Source: Calditrichota bacterium (lineage in GTDB: Bacteria; Electryoneota; Electryoneia; Electryoneales; Electryoneaceae). From it: 41,150 nucleotides of DNA. Numbering within the stretch: position 1 is the stretch's first letter; every line of letters begins with the position of its first letter. The position numbers and the translations under genes are program-made. Positions 1 through 8,327 of this stretch are shown piece by piece. The stretch covers positions 1 to 41,150 of the forward strand of contig JAANWZ010000003.1 of the NCBI GenBank assembly GCA_018263585.1. Reading direction: 5' to 3'. The notes under the pieces are model-generated. The model searched no databases, had not been told where the DNA came from, and was given only the letters and a program-made list of their open reading frames with translations.

Positions 1-1
1 C

Positions 2-100
2 GTGGACGAGCGAAACCGGAAGCGCGGCACGATCGGTCCGGGCGAAGCGATGGTCACGCTGAAGAGCACGAACGGGAATGTGTCGCTGAAGGGGCGGTGA
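2..100 (+). CDS. 3' end of a CDS, possibly a DUF4097-like (putative adhesin) protein
   Basis: An open frame enters from the left edge and stops with TGA at 98-100, giving the last 32 residues of a protein. The tail, with GPGEAMVTLKSTNGNVSLKG, resembles the repeated beta-strand ending of DUF4097-type proteins (a G-rich turn, then a 'TxNGxIxL' strand). The family call is inference from one short motif. A purH promoter follows about 50 bp later, consistent with a gene ending here. Confidence 0.45.
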   Translation: MDERNRKRGTIGPGEAMVTLKSTNGNVSLKGR

Positions 101-152
101 TCTCGTGTGCCTGCCGAGACGATCCCGCTGACTCCGGGCGCCGTTTCACCGC

Positions 153-181
153 TTGCCCGGGCGGACGGGGGCGTGTATCCT
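153..181 (+). promoter_or_regulatory. Candidate promoter of purH
   Basis: TTGCCC at 153-158 and TATCCT at 176-181 are separated by 17 bp, 34 bp before the purH start. The -10 box matches the TA-Y-CTT pattern that recurs before other genes in the window. Confidence 0.4.
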
Positions 182-215
182 GCGGCGGAAATGCAACATC
201 AGCGAGGAGTATGCG

Positions 216-1811
216 ATGCCCGTCGTCCCGATCCGGCGCGCGCTGCTGTCGGTCACCGACAAGCGCCGTCTCACTAAGCTCGCCGCGGTTCTTCGCGAGA
301 AAAACGTGCAGATCATCTCCACCGGCGGCACCGCGAACGCGTTGCGGGAAGCAGGGTTCGAGGTGCTGGAAGTCGCGAACATGACCGGCTATCCTGAGAT
401 CTTCGGCGGTCGCGTGAAGACGCTTCACCCGAAGGTGCACGGCGGCCTCCTGATGCGGCGCGACAACCCGGAAGATCGTGACGACGCCGGCGCGCATTCG
501 ATCCCGCCGATCGATCTCGTCGTGAGCAACCTGTACGAATTCGAGCGTGCGAGCGAGGATCCGGCGCGCACGGAGGCGGACACGATCGAGGCGATCGACG
601 TCGGCGGGCCGGCGATGATCCGCGCGGCGGCGAAGAACCACGCGCACGTTGCCGTCGTCACCGACACCGGCCAGTACGACGCGGTCGCGGCGGAAATTCG
701 CGAACACGGCGGGCTCACGGACGAGACGAGACGCCGGCTCGCCGCGGAGGCGTTCGCGCTCACCGCCGACTACGACCGCCGTATCGCCGACTGGTTCACC
801 CGCGAGAAGCTGCCGGCGGGCGCGGACACGGCGTCCGTCGAGGCGGCCGGCCGGTTCCCCGAGCGGATGACCGTCGCGCTCCGGCTGCGGCAGAGCTTGC
901 GTTACGGCGAGAACCCGCACCAGCGCGCCGCGTTCTACCAGCTCGAAGGCGAGGAGGGGCGCGGCGTCGCCGCCTGTACCCAGCTTCACGGCAAGCAGCT
1001 CTCGTTCAACAACCTGATCGACGCCGACATCGCGCTCGCGCTCCCGTTCGAGTTCGAGCGGCCCGCGGTTGCGATCCTCAAGCACACGACGCCGAGCGGA
1101 ATCGGAATCGCGGACACGCTCTCGGAGGCGGAGGCGAAGGCGCGCGCGTGCGACCCGGTGAGCGCGTTCGGCGGAATCATCGGAATGAACCGGCGCTGCG
1201 ACCGCGAGACGGCCGAGCAGATCGCGAACGCGTTCACGGAAGTCGTGATCGCTCCGGGGTTCGACGATGACGCGCTCGCCCGGCTGAAGAAGAAAAAGAA
1301 CCTGCGCCTGCTCGTCGCGCCGGAGGCCGCGGCGGAGCCATTCGGGTTCGACTTCCGCCGGGTCGGAGGTGGAATGCTCGTGCAGGACCGTGACGCCGGT
1401 TTCCCCGAACTCGCCGAGTGGCGGATCGTTACAGAGCGCAAACCCGAGCACGGCGAGCTGGAGGATCTGCGGTTCGCGTGGATCGCGTGCAAGTACGTGA
1501 AATCGAACGCTGTCTGCTTCGCGCGCGAGGGAGCGACGCTCGGGATGGGCGCCGGGCAGATGAGCCGCGTCGATTCGGTCCGGCTCGCGCACTGGAAGGC
1601 GGAGCAGGCGGAGCTCGAGCTCACCGGCAGTGCGCTCGCGTCCGACGCGTTCTTCCCGTTCCCGGATGGCCTGCTCGCGGCGGCGGATGCCGGCGCGCGA
1701 GCCGTCGTCCAGCCCGGCGGCAGCGTGCGCGACCAGGAAGTGATCGACGCGGCGAACGAACGCGGCGTCGCGATGATCCTCACCGGCAGGCGTCACTTCC
1801 GGCACGCGTGA
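216..1811 (+). CDS. purH: Bifunctional AICAR formyltransferase / IMP cyclohydrolase
   Basis: Catalyses the last two steps of de novo purine synthesis: formylation of AICAR with 10-formyl-THF, then ring closure to IMP. The 531-residue product has the usual family length. The N-terminal MGS-like cyclohydrolase domain (about residues 1-195) shows LLSVTDK, STGGTA and [14 protein letters not shown]. The transformylase domain follows, with [20 protein letters not shown] (catalytic Lys-His) and [11 protein letters not shown]. The ATG at 216 is chosen because AGGAG sits at 205-209 with a 6-nt gap and the MGS domain begins immediately; in-frame codons further upstream lack this. It is followed by rpmB, which has its own promoter-like sequence, so it is probably monocistronic. 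Confidence 0.97.
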   Translation: MPVVPIRRALLSVTDKRRLTKLAAVLREKNVQIISTGGTANALREAGFEVLEVANMTGYPEIFGGRVKTLHPKVHGGLLMRRDNPEDRDDAGAHSIPPIDLVVSNLYEFERASEDPARTEADTIEAIDVGGPAMIRAAAKNHAHVAVVTDTGQYDAVAAEIREHGGLTDETRRRLAAEAFALTADYDRRIADWFTREKLPAGADTASVEAAGRFPERMTVALRLRQSLRYGENPHQRAAFYQLEGEEGRGVAACTQLHGKQLSFNNLIDADIALALPFEFERPAVAILKHTTPSGIGIADTLSEAEAKARACDPVSAFGGIIGMNRRCDRETAEQIANAFTEVVIAPGFDDDALARLKKKKNLRLLVAPEAAAEPFGFDFRRVGGGMLVQDRDAGFPELAEWRIVTERKPEHGELEDLRFAWIACKYVKSNAVCFAREGATLGMGAGQMSRVDSVRLAHWKAEQAELELTGSALASDAFFPFPDGLLAAADAGARAVVQPGGSVRDQEVIDAANERGVAMILTGRRHFRHA

Positions 1812-1841
1812 GCCGGCGAGCCTCCGAGACCGGAACCGACG

Positions 1842-1870
1842 TTGCACCGATGCGGTGGAAAGCGTATCTT
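1842..1870 (+). promoter_or_regulatory. Candidate promoter of rpmB
   Basis: TTGCAC at 1842-1847 and TATCTT at 1865-1870 with a 17-bp spacer, 38 bp before the start codon. Confidence 0.45.
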
Positions 1871-1908
1871 CAACGCCGGTCGAAAATCAAGAGTACGCGG
1901 AGTGGATC

Positions 1909-2145
1909 ATGGCACGCCGTTGCATGGTCACCGGGAAGAAGCCGGTGTCCGGACATCATATCAGCCACGCGCACAACCTGAGCAAGCGCCGCTGGCTGCC
2001 GAACCTGCACAGGAAGCGCCTCTACATCCCGGAAGAGGACCGCTGGATCACGCTCAAACTGTCGTCGAAAGCGCTGAAGACGATCGACAAGCGCGGGATC
2101 GGTCCCGTGCTCAAGGACCTGCGCAAGCAGGGCGTCGTGCTCTGA
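1909..2145 (+). CDS. rpmB: 50S ribosomal protein bL28
   Basis: A 78-residue basic protein of the large ribosomal subunit. It begins [20 protein letters not shown], the conserved bL28 opening, continues with KRRWLPNL and [20 protein letters not shown], and ends [16 protein letters not shown]. An upstream in-frame start at 1855 would add 18 residues with no family similarity and would overlap the candidate promoter, so the ATG at 1909 is preferred. It lies alone between purH and a repeat-rich gap. Confidence 0.95.
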   Translation: MARRCMVTGKKPVSGHHISHAHNLSKRRWLPNLHRKRLYIPEEDRWITLKLSSKALKTIDKRGIGPVLKDLRKQGVVL

Positions 2146-2440
2146 CATGCGCCCGATGTTCGCGCGAAACGACCCTGCCGGGGTGATGCCCGGTCTCTCA
2201 CCGTTCCCCTCCTACTCGATGTAGATCCACAACTCCCTTTGATCAGCCGCGGTGACGGCCTTCGGCGCGTCCCCGCGGGCATGTGGGGGCACGTGCGAAT
2301 CCGGTTCCGCGCTTGACGAGCAAGCGCGGGCACGAGAGGAGGGAGGCGCGGGCACGAGGAATGGAGCCGTAGCCCGTAGCCCGGGGTCGCCGACCCCGGG
2401 ACCCGCAGCCCGCAGCCCGTCAGTTCCCTGTGCCCGAGGA
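2146..2440. repeat. Intergenic palindromic repeat cluster
   Basis: No gene is seen. Three palindromic modules that recur elsewhere are present: CCGCGGTGACGGCC with its complement (2247-2278), CCGCGCTTG/CAAGCGCGG (2307-2329, followed by GGCACGAG), and a 21-bp CCCGGGGTCG palindrome (2380-2400). They lie between convergent rpmB and the aminotransferase gene and could form RNA hairpins in either transcript. Confidence 0.75.
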
Positions 2441-3448
2441 TCAGTCGAGATCGGCGAATGTAAGCCAGCCGTGTTTGTCCGCTTTCTCCCCGTCGATGAT
2501 CGCGAAGAACTCGTCCTGCAGTCGTTCTGCAATCGGGCCGCGCTTGCCGGAACCGATCCTGATCTGGTCGATGCTGCGGATCGGGGTCACTTCCGAGGCG
2601 GTGCCGGTGAAGAAGACCTCGTCGGCGATGTAGAGCATTTCGCGCGGGATCATCGCCTCGTGCACTTCCATCCCGAGCACTTCTTCGCAGAGTGTGAGGA
2701 TCGTGTGCCGGGTGATGCCGGGGAGCACGCTCGCGCCGAGCGGGGGGGTGATCAGTTGGTCCTTTCCGCCCCGACCCTTGCCGTGGAAGGCGACGAACAG
2801 GTTCTCGCCGGAGCCTTCGGAAACGTAGCCGTCGGTGTTGAGCGCGATTCCTTCGACGTATCCGTTCTCGAGCGCGTCCATCTTGATCAACTGGCTGTTC
2901 ATGTAGTTCGCGCCGGTTTTCGCGAGCGCGGGCAGCGTGTTCGGTGCGAACCGGTTCCAGTTCGAGACGCAGACATCGACGCCCTGCTCGAGCGCGCCTT
3001 CGCCGAGGTATTTGCCCCAGCGCCAGGTCAAGATCACGAGATCGACCGGGCACGGGCGCGGATCGACCCCGAGGCCGGCGTAGCCGCGAAACACGACCGG
3101 CCGGATGTACGCGTCACGGTCGCCATTCGCCTGCAGCGTCTCGATGCACGCGCGCTCGATTTCCTCGATCGAGTACTTGAGCCGGTCGTCCTTCACGTTT
3201 CGTTCGCGCAGCGGCATCTCGTCCGGGGTCATCCGGTACATTTTCGCCGAATTGTACAGGCGCTGGATGTGGTCGCGGAGCCGGAAGATCGCGCTCTTGC
3301 CGTCGGTGGACTCCCGGTGGTACATGCGGATGCCCTCGAACACGCTGGTGCCGTAGTGGATCACATGCGCGCCGACGTGAATCGTCGCGTCGTTCCAGTC
3401 GACGAGTTCGCCGTTCATCCAGATCCTGCCGTTGCCGTCGAAGCCCAT
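2441..3448 (-). CDS. ilvE: Branched-chain amino acid aminotransferase
   Basis: A PLP-dependent class IV (D-amino-acid-transaminase fold) enzyme that transfers amino groups between glutamate and branched-chain 2-oxo acids. The 335-residue product shows the N-terminal GELVDWNDATIHVGAHVIHYG segment with FEGIR. The Schiff-base lysine lies in LPALAKTGANYMNS, followed by YVEGIALNTDGYVSEGSGEN and FFTGTASEVTPI, both typical of IlvE. The start at 3448 places MGFDGNGRIWMNGE in register with the family; frames upstream run through repeats. It is transcribed convergently with rpmB and appears monocistronic. Confidence 0.94.
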   Translation of the reverse strand: MGFDGNGRIWMNGELVDWNDATIHVGAHVIHYGTSVFEGIRMYHRESTDGKSAIFRLRDHIQRLYNSAKMYRMTPDEMPLRERNVKDDRLKYSIEEIERACIETLQANGDRDAYIRPVVFRGYAGLGVDPRPCPVDLVILTWRWGKYLGEGALEQGVDVCVSNWNRFAPNTLPALAKTGANYMNSQLIKMDALENGYVEGIALNTDGYVSEGSGENLFVAFHGKGRGGKDQLITPPLGASVLPGITRHTILTLCEEVLGMEVHEAMIPREMLYIADEVFFTGTASEVTPIRSIDQIRIGSGKRGPIAERLQDEFFAIIDGEKADKHGWLTFADLD

Positions 3449-4021
3449 GGCACACCCCTTTCCCGGTTGGCGTTTGTCCTCGTGTATACGATCACAAAGA
3501 TGGACGGAGAAGGGCGGTGAGGCAACGGAGCGGCGAGCGTCGCAATACGGCCGGGCGGCCCGGGGCTCGCCCCGGGTTCCATACACCGTCGGCTCAGCCG
3601 CGCGGGCGAGCCCGCACGGGCGACACAGATCGAGCCCGCCACGGGCGACACAGGTGTGATCGGCGAAGGGGGACGCTTGCTCGCAAGCGTCCCCGGAATA
3701 GCGTCCGCGGAGTCAGGAACGTGTGGTTTAGGTCTCGCTTCGGGTTTCGGCCTCGTCCAGCCCGGCACGAGAGTATTTCACCCTCGGGCCACTCGGTTTC
3801 CATCCACTGCGGAGAAAGAGAACCACGTGACGATGTTCAACCAGTCACTTTTGCTGCCGCTCGTTCATGCTCGCTCCCGACTGCTCCCGGGTAAGATAGG
3901 GACGGCTTCCCCTGCGAGGCTACGGCAGTGCCGCGGCGAACGGTTCAGCGTGTCCTGCACGGATGCCGGCAGCGGCTGCGGTCGACCGGCGGTCACCGCC
4001 CGTTGCACACCTCCCGCCTGC
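3449..4021. repeat. Gene-free region with palindromic repeats
   Basis: After the ilvE promoter, 3540-3700 holds a GCCCGGGGC/GCCCCGGG palindrome near 3558-3577, GCGGGC-GA-GCCCGC at 3602-3615, and the 26-bp palindrome with arm GGGGACGCTTGC at 3669-3694. All have copies elsewhere in the window. From about 3700 to 4021 I see no gene, repeat or convincing regulatory site. Confidence 0.65.
3483..3511 (-). promoter_or_regulatory. Candidate promoter of ilvE
   Basis: On the minus strand TTCTCC (3506-3511) and TATACA (3483-3488) are spaced by 17 bp, 34 bp before the start. The -35 box is weak. Confidence 0.3.
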
Positions 4022-5167
4022 TTACTTCTCCCCGAGCAGGCCGCGGGCGATCACAATCCGCTGGATCTCGTTCGTGCCCTCGTAGATCTCGGTGATCTTC
4101 GCATCCCGCAGCATCCGTTCGACCGGGTAGTCCTTCGTGTACCCGTATCCGCCGTGGATCTGGATCGCTTCGAGCGCGCACCAGGTCGCGACCTCGGAGC
4201 AATAGACCTTCGCCATTGCGGCTTCGTCGGCGAACGAGTGGCCGGCGTCTTTGCGCCAGGCTGCGTAGTGGAGGAGCTGGCGGGCCGCTGCGACCCGGGT
4301 CGCCATGTCCGCGAGCTTGTTCCGGATCGCCTGGAACTTGCTGATCGGCCTGCCGAACTGGACGCGCTCCTTGCTGTACTTGATCGCTTCTTCGAGCGCG
4401 CCCTGGGCGATGCCGAGGCCCTGCGCGGCGACGCCGAGCCGGCCGCTGTCGAGCGCGGTGAGCATGATCTTGAACCCGTCGCCGTGCTCGCCGACGAGGT
4501 TCTCGTCCGGAACGCGCACATCCTGCAACGTGAGCGAGACGGTGTCCGTGGCGCGGATTCCGAGCTTGTCCTCCGGCTTTCCGACGTGAACACCGGGCGT
4601 GTCGCGCGGAATCACGAACGTGCTCGTTCCGCGATAGCCGGCGTCCGGGTCGGTCTTGCACACGAGCACGTAGCAGTCGCAGTTCTTCCCGCTCGTGATC
4701 CAGTTCTTCGACCCGTTGATCACCCACCCGTCGCGGTCACGCACCGCGAACGACTTCATCGCGCCGGCGTCGGAACCGGATTCCGGCTCGGTGAGACAGA
4801 ACGCTCCGAGCCACTCACCGGTCGCGAACTTGCGCAGGAAGTTGTCCTTGATGTAGTCGCTGCCGAACACCTGGAGCGGATAGCAGACGAGGGAGTTGTT
4901 CACGCTGCAGATGATCTCGGTGGAGGCATCGACGCGGGCGATTTCCTCGAGCGCGACCACGTAGCTGACCGTGTCGAACCCCGCGCCGCCCCACTTTTCG
5001 CTGACGACCATGCCCATGAACCCGAGCTCGCCGAGCTTCTTCACCGCCTCGGCGGGGAAGGTCTCGTTCGCATCCCGTTCCGCGACGCCGGGGCGCAGTT
5101 CGTTTTCCGCGAAATCCCGTGCCGTCTGGCGCACCATCTCCTGCTCTTCGCTCAGGGTGAAGTCCAT
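4022..5167 (-). CDS. Short-chain acyl-CoA dehydrogenase (butyryl-CoA type)
   Basis: An FAD-dependent enzyme that introduces the 2,3 double bond of acyl-CoA in beta-oxidation or fermentative pathways, passing electrons to ETF. It is 381 residues, the standard length. It begins MDFTLSEEQEMVRQTARDFA, carries the substrate/FAD loops CLTEPESGSDAG and WITSG, then RVQFGRPISKFQAIRNKLADM. The C-terminal IHGGYGYTKDYPVERMLRDAK and EIYEGTNEIQR segments contain the catalytic-base glutamate in the short-chain position (YEGT). Exact chain-length preference cannot be read. No ETF or thiolase lies nearby; MeaB about 21 kb away is the only other acyl-CoA-related gene in the window. Confidence 0.92.
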   Translation of the reverse strand: MDFTLSEEQEMVRQTARDFAENELRPGVAERDANETFPAEAVKKLGELGFMGMVVSEKWGGAGFDTVSYVVALEEIARVDASTEIICSVNNSLVCYPLQVFGSDYIKDNFLRKFATGEWLGAFCLTEPESGSDAGAMKSFAVRDRDGWVINGSKNWITSGKNCDCYVLVCKTDPDAGYRGTSTFVIPRDTPGVHVGKPEDKLGIRATDTVSLTLQDVRVPDENLVGEHGDGFKIMLTALDSGRLGVAAQGLGIAQGALEEAIKYSKERVQFGRPISKFQAIRNKLADMATRVAAARQLLHYAAWRKDAGHSFADEAAMAKVYCSEVATWCALEAIQIHGGYGYTKDYPVERMLRDAKITEIYEGTNEIQRIVIARGLLGEK

Positions 5168-5264
5168 GGCTGTCTCGTCCTCGATGCTGTGAGTGCGGCT
5201 GGTCCGTGACGTGCGGCGGATGGTTGACAGATGCGCCAGTCCACCGGCTGCTCAAGAACGCCTG

Positions 5265-5294
5265 AGTATAAGCAAACGCGGTGACTCCAGCCAA
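5265..5294 (-). promoter_or_regulatory. Candidate promoter of the acyl-CoA dehydrogenase gene
   Basis: On the minus strand TTGGCT (5289-5294) and TATACT (5265-5270) are spaced by 18 bp, about 98 bp upstream of the start. Confidence 0.4.
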
Positions 5295-5670
5295 GCTCCG
5301 GATCCGGGGAAAACCACCGGCACCGGCGGGGACAGGCGCGGTTGATCCGACGGTACATGAAACCCGGGGCAAGCCCCGACCCATCCACGAGTAACCATGC
5401 CCGCGGGGACGGCGTAGCCGTCACCGCGGCTGAACGGACGGGAAAGGGGACGCTTGCTCGCAAGCGTCCCCGGGTTACGATACTGGGCGCGCGGCCCGGC
5501 TGCGGTGGCGCGCCAACCAACGCGCGCGTTCAAGATGACACATTGCCGCCGACCGCGCTTGCCAAGCAAGCGCGGGCACGAGGATGGGGGTGAAACCCGG
5601 GGCAAGCCCCGGGCCACCCGCGGACTGCGAGCGGGCCCGGGAGTATGGTGCGTGCGCGTGACAGCGCACG
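5295..5670. repeat. Dense palindromic repeat cluster
   Basis: No gene is seen. In order: AACCCGGGGCAAGCCCC (about 5360-5376), CCGCGGGGACGGC-GTA-complement (5401-5429), the GGGGACGCTTGC palindrome (5446-5471), a one-mismatch copy of the MITE end GTTCAGGATGACA (5526-5538), CCGCGCTTG/CAAGCGCGG followed by GGCACGAG (5551-5573), and AACCCGGGGCAAGCCCCGGG again (about 5591-5610). This is the densest example of the modular repeats. Confidence 0.75.
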
Positions 5671-6159
5671 TCACTCGCCGCTGCCGGTGCGCTTGCTGCG
5701 TTCGATCGACTGGAGTGCGAGGTAGTTGTCGCCGAACCGCGCGAGGTTGTTGATCTCGTCGTCGAACTGGTCGTAGTGGCGTTCCTCGTCCTTGACGAGG
5801 TCCTCGAACAGCTCTTTCGACGCCGAATCGGCGTGCTGCGAGCATTCGAGCGCGAATTGATTGTACTCGTTCGCGCTCTCCTCCTCCATTGCGCGCGCCT
5901 TCTCCAGCATTTTCCGCACGTCGCGGATCTTTTCCACGTCGGCGTTCGGCATCAGCTCGACATCGCCGCCGAGGAAGAGGATGCGTTCGGCGAGCCTTTC
6001 GACGTGTCCCATCTCCTCGATCGCGGTACGTTTGAACAGTCCGGCGAGCAGGTCGTAGGCCTGGTCGTCGTAGTGGAAATGGAAGTACATGTACTGGTGG
6101 ACGGCCGCGAGTTCATCGCCGACCGCCTGATTCAACAGCTTCACGCTCTTCTCGTGCAT
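5671..6159 (-). CDS. bfr: Bacterioferritin
   Basis: A 162-residue iron-storage ferritin that oxidises Fe(II) at a di-iron centre and assembles into a 24-mer. The four-helix pattern shows the ferroxidase ligands: Glu in NQAVGDELAAVHQY, the IEEMGHVER segment (Glu and His, with the Met that ligates haem in bacterioferritins), Glu in the third helix, and KDEERHYDQF (Glu and His). The start is ATG at 6159, preceded by a GGGGGA ribosome-binding site. A TTGAAT-N18-TACCTT promoter and a GTGAA-N4-TTCAT box lie just upstream. The box resembles those before qmoA and sat, suggesting shared redox or iron-sulfur control (inference). Confidence 0.92.
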   Translation of the reverse strand: MHEKSVKLLNQAVGDELAAVHQYMYFHFHYDDQAYDLLAGLFKRTAIEEMGHVERLAERILFLGGDVELMPNADVEKIRDVRKMLEKARAMEEESANEYNQFALECSQHADSASKELFEDLVKDEERHYDQFDDEINNLARFGDNYLALQSIERSKRTGSGE

Positions 6160-6174
6160 TGTTCCCCCGAGCTC

Positions 6175-6188
6175 ATGAAAGGATTCAC
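6175..6188 (-). promoter_or_regulatory. Inverted-repeat box GTGAATCCTTTCAT before bfr
   Basis: Read on the minus strand, this 14-bp site matches the qmoA and sat boxes (GTGAA-N4-TTCAC) except for the final base and one loop base. It covers the position where transcription from the adjacent promoter should start and ends 15 nt before the bfr ATG. Confidence 0.4.
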
Positions 6189-6193
6189 AAACG

Positions 6194-6223
6194 AAGGTAC
6201 TGGCTGCGGTGGCGCCGATTCAA
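6194..6223 (-). promoter_or_regulatory. Candidate promoter of bfr
   Basis: On the minus strand TTGAAT (6218-6223) and TACCTT (6194-6199) are spaced by 18 bp. The -10 box is identical to those before qmoA and sat. Confidence 0.45.
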
Positions 6224-6660
6224 CCATCGTGCGCGCGGACGAGAGTAGGCCGGGGCCCGGTGGTGTGAGCGCGGATGACACGGATGCCGCAGATGAAGGG
6301 CGGCGTCGAGGTTGGGTGGAAGTACCGCTCGTGCGGGCTCATGCGGCCGCCGCGGAGAGGGACGCTTGCGAGCAAACGTCCCCGCACCTTCAGAACTGAA
6401 CATGCCCGCGGGGACGTCCCGAAGGGCATCACCGCGGATCCGACCCGCCCGGTACGCCGGTTGGTTGATCCGCGGCAACGGCTGCGCTGTCCCCGGGGGC
6501 ATTGCCTGGAAGAAGGGGACGCGAGCCCCGGGTCACCCGACCGTCGGGAGAGCCCTGCGACAGCGGAGACGGACGCGCTGTCACACGGGCAAGTCTCAGG
6601 TGGGCGGCTCCGGGAGAACAGTCCGGCCGGCGCATGAAGCGCGGGTGAATTGCGCCAACC
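6224..6660. repeat. Gene-free region with palindromic repeats
   Basis: Between the divergent bfr and qmo units. GGGACGCTTGC with a one-mismatch complement lies at 6359-6382 and a CCGCGGGGACG palindrome at 6406-6437. A GAGCCCCGGG fragment occurs near 6523. No coding sequence is supported. Confidence 0.6.
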
Positions 6661-6769
6661 TCCGTACTCACAGCATCTTGTGAACAGGAGGAACAAGACA
6701 GACCGCTGTGTTGACAGGGGTTAGCCGAACATTCTGCGAGAAAACCGAAGGTTAGGCACTCTTAAATCA

Positions 6770-6799
6770 TTGACACGATAGAGGTGGGGCTGCTACCTT
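6770..6799 (+). promoter_or_regulatory. Candidate promoter of qmoAB
   Basis: TTGACA at 6770-6775 and TACCTT at 6794-6799 with an 18-bp spacer; the best -35 box in the window. It implies a leader of about 260 nt before qmoA, which contains no gene that I can see. Confidence 0.5.
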
Positions 6800-7020
6800 G
6801 CGTTCGCGGTGCAGATCGCAGCAGGAGCGCTGCTGGATCGGCGCGGGTTGAGTGATGGGGGGCGCCCGCGGTGCCGGCCGCCATTTCCTGCAAAATCAAA
6901 TCTTTGACTTCGTCTCGCCTCCCGACCGTGTCACGCAGTCCGGAGCTGCCGCAGTTGGCGGACGCTCGCAGACCGGGCTCGTGATTCGCACCTCCGGGGC
7001 GTTTTTTCGTGCCGGTTTGT

Positions 7021-7034
7021 GTGAATCGTTTCAC
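7021..7034 (+). promoter_or_regulatory. Inverted-repeat box GTGAATCGTTTCAC before qmoA
   Basis: Perfect 5-bp arms GTGAA/TTCAC with a 4-nt centre, ending 32 nt before the qmoA ATG. Extended by one base it reads TGTGA-N6-TCACG, the shape of CRP/FNR-family operators. It could also fold as an RNA stem-loop in the leader. Confidence 0.45.
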
Positions 7035-7066
7035 GACAAAGCTGAGAACTTCCGGAGGAATGGTAC

Positions 7067-8323
7067 ATGGACGAGCAGCGGGCCGCGTATGATCTGCTCG
7101 TGGTCGGCGGAGGCATCGCGGGAGTGACGACCGCGATCGAGGCCGCTGAGGCCGGGCTCACGGTGGCTCTCGTCGAACGCGAACCCTCGCTCGGCGGACG
7201 TGTCGCCCGCTTCCACCACTACTTCCCGAAGCTGTGCCCGCCGAGCTGCGGACTCGAGATCAATTACCGGCGGCTGCGCGAGCACGCGAACGTGCGCGTG
7301 TTCACGCTCGCATCCGTGGAGTCGATCGAGGGCGACAGCCCGGAGATCGAGGTCACGGTGTGCGTGAGGCCGCGGTACACGAACCCGGTTGCGTTCGACT
7401 ACGGCGAGTGGGCGAAGACGTGCCCCGTCGATTGCGAGGACCCGTTCAACTACGGGATCGGCAGGCGCAAGGCGCTCTATTACCCGTGGGACAACGCGTA
7501 CCCGCCGCGCTGGGTTGTCGATGAGCGCGCGGTGGATGATCCGGCGTTCCGCGAGTGGGCGCAGGGCGACCCGGCCGGCGGGATCGACCTCGACCAGCGC
7601 GAGCGGACGGTATCGCTCACCGTGAAATCCGTCGCGTGGGCGACCGGCTGGCGGCCGTACGACGCGTCGAAGCTGGACCGGCTCGGGTTCGGCGAGCTCC
7701 CGGACGTGCTCACGAACGTGATCTTCGAGCGGCTGAGCGCGCCGGACGGGCCGACGGGCGGGGAGTTGACCGCGCCGAGCGGGCGGGAGGTAAACCGTGT
7801 CGCGTTCGTCCAGTGCGCCGGCAGCCGTGACAAGGACCATCTCCCGTACTGCTCCGGCGTGTGCTGCGCGGTGAGTCTGAAGCAGGCGTCGTATGTGCGC
7901 GAGCGGCTGCCGGAGGCGGAGATCCACATGTTCTACATCGACGTGCGCACGCCGGGCCGGCTCGAGGACTTCCTCCAGGAACGGGAACAGGACCCGCGGA
8001 TCACGTTGCACCGCGGCAAGGTCGCGAAGGTCGAACAGGTGGAGGACGGTCTCGCGGTGACGGCGGAGAACACGCTCACCGGCGACCGCGAGACGGTGAC
8101 AGTCGATCTCGTCGTGCTCGCGACCGGGATGCAGCCGACCGCGGCCGTCGAGAAGCTCGCCGCGCGCGCTGAACTCGACGAGAACGGCTTTTTCATCCAG
8201 GATGACGAACCGGCGGCGCACTATGGAGTCGGCACGGCGGTGCGTCCGCTCGGCGTCGCGGAAACGTTGCAGGATGCGACCGGCGCGGCGATGAAGGCGC
8301 TGCAGATGGCGAGGAGGTCGTGA
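7067..8323 (+). CDS. qmoA: Quinone-interacting membrane-bound oxidoreductase subunit A (HdrA-like flavoprotein)
   Basis: A cytoplasmic FAD/Fe-S subunit of the Qmo complex, which links APS reductase to the quinone pool in dissimilatory sulfur metabolism. The 418-residue protein opens with the dinucleotide fold LLVVGGGIAGVTTAIEAA and EREPSLGGRVARF, then the cysteine segment FPKLCPPSCGLEINYRRL. It later has VQCAGSRDKDHLPYCSGVCC, the HdrA-family cluster shared with the next gene, and LVVLATGMQPT. Start ATG at 7067 has GGAGGA at 7053-7058. It is followed after 4 nt by qmoB. HdrA of heterodisulfide reductase is the alternative, but the length, the QmoB partner and adjacent sat and aprBA favour QmoA. 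Confidence 0.9.
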   Translation: MDEQRAAYDLLVVGGGIAGVTTAIEAAEAGLTVALVEREPSLGGRVARFHHYFPKLCPPSCGLEINYRRLREHANVRVFTLASVESIEGDSPEIEVTVCVRPRYTNPVAFDYGEWAKTCPVDCEDPFNYGIGRRKALYYPWDNAYPPRWVVDERAVDDPAFREWAQGDPAGGIDLDQRERTVSLTVKSVAWATGWRPYDASKLDRLGFGELPDVLTNVIFERLSAPDGPTGGELTAPSGREVNRVAFVQCAGSRDKDHLPYCSGVCCAVSLKQASYVRERLPEAEIHMFYIDVRTPGRLEDFLQEREQDPRITLHRGKVAKVEQVEDGLAVTAENTLTGDRETVTVDLVVLATGMQPTAAVEKLAARAELDENGFFIQDDEPAAHYGVGTAVRPLGVAETLQDATGAAMKALQMARRS

Positions 8324-8327
8324 GCTG

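Noticed and set aside
54-1847. Long antisense open frame opposite purH (and many like it opposite other genes)
   Set aside because: High-GC codon bias keeps the opposite strand open. The translations are Arg-rich with no motifs, while the sense strand gives clear enzymes.
3594-3803. Possible small minus-strand gene starting METEWPEGEILS
   Set aside because: Its second half is the translation of repeat modules, and no promoter or ribosome-binding site supports it.
2252-5209. Two long plus-strand frames over the aminotransferase and acyl-CoA dehydrogenase genes
   Set aside because: They run through palindromic repeats and then antisense to well-supported genes; no family resemblance.
6985-7007. 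T6 run after a GC-rich stretch in the qmo leader as a terminator or attenuator
   Set aside because: Only about three base pairs could form before the T-run, too weak to call.
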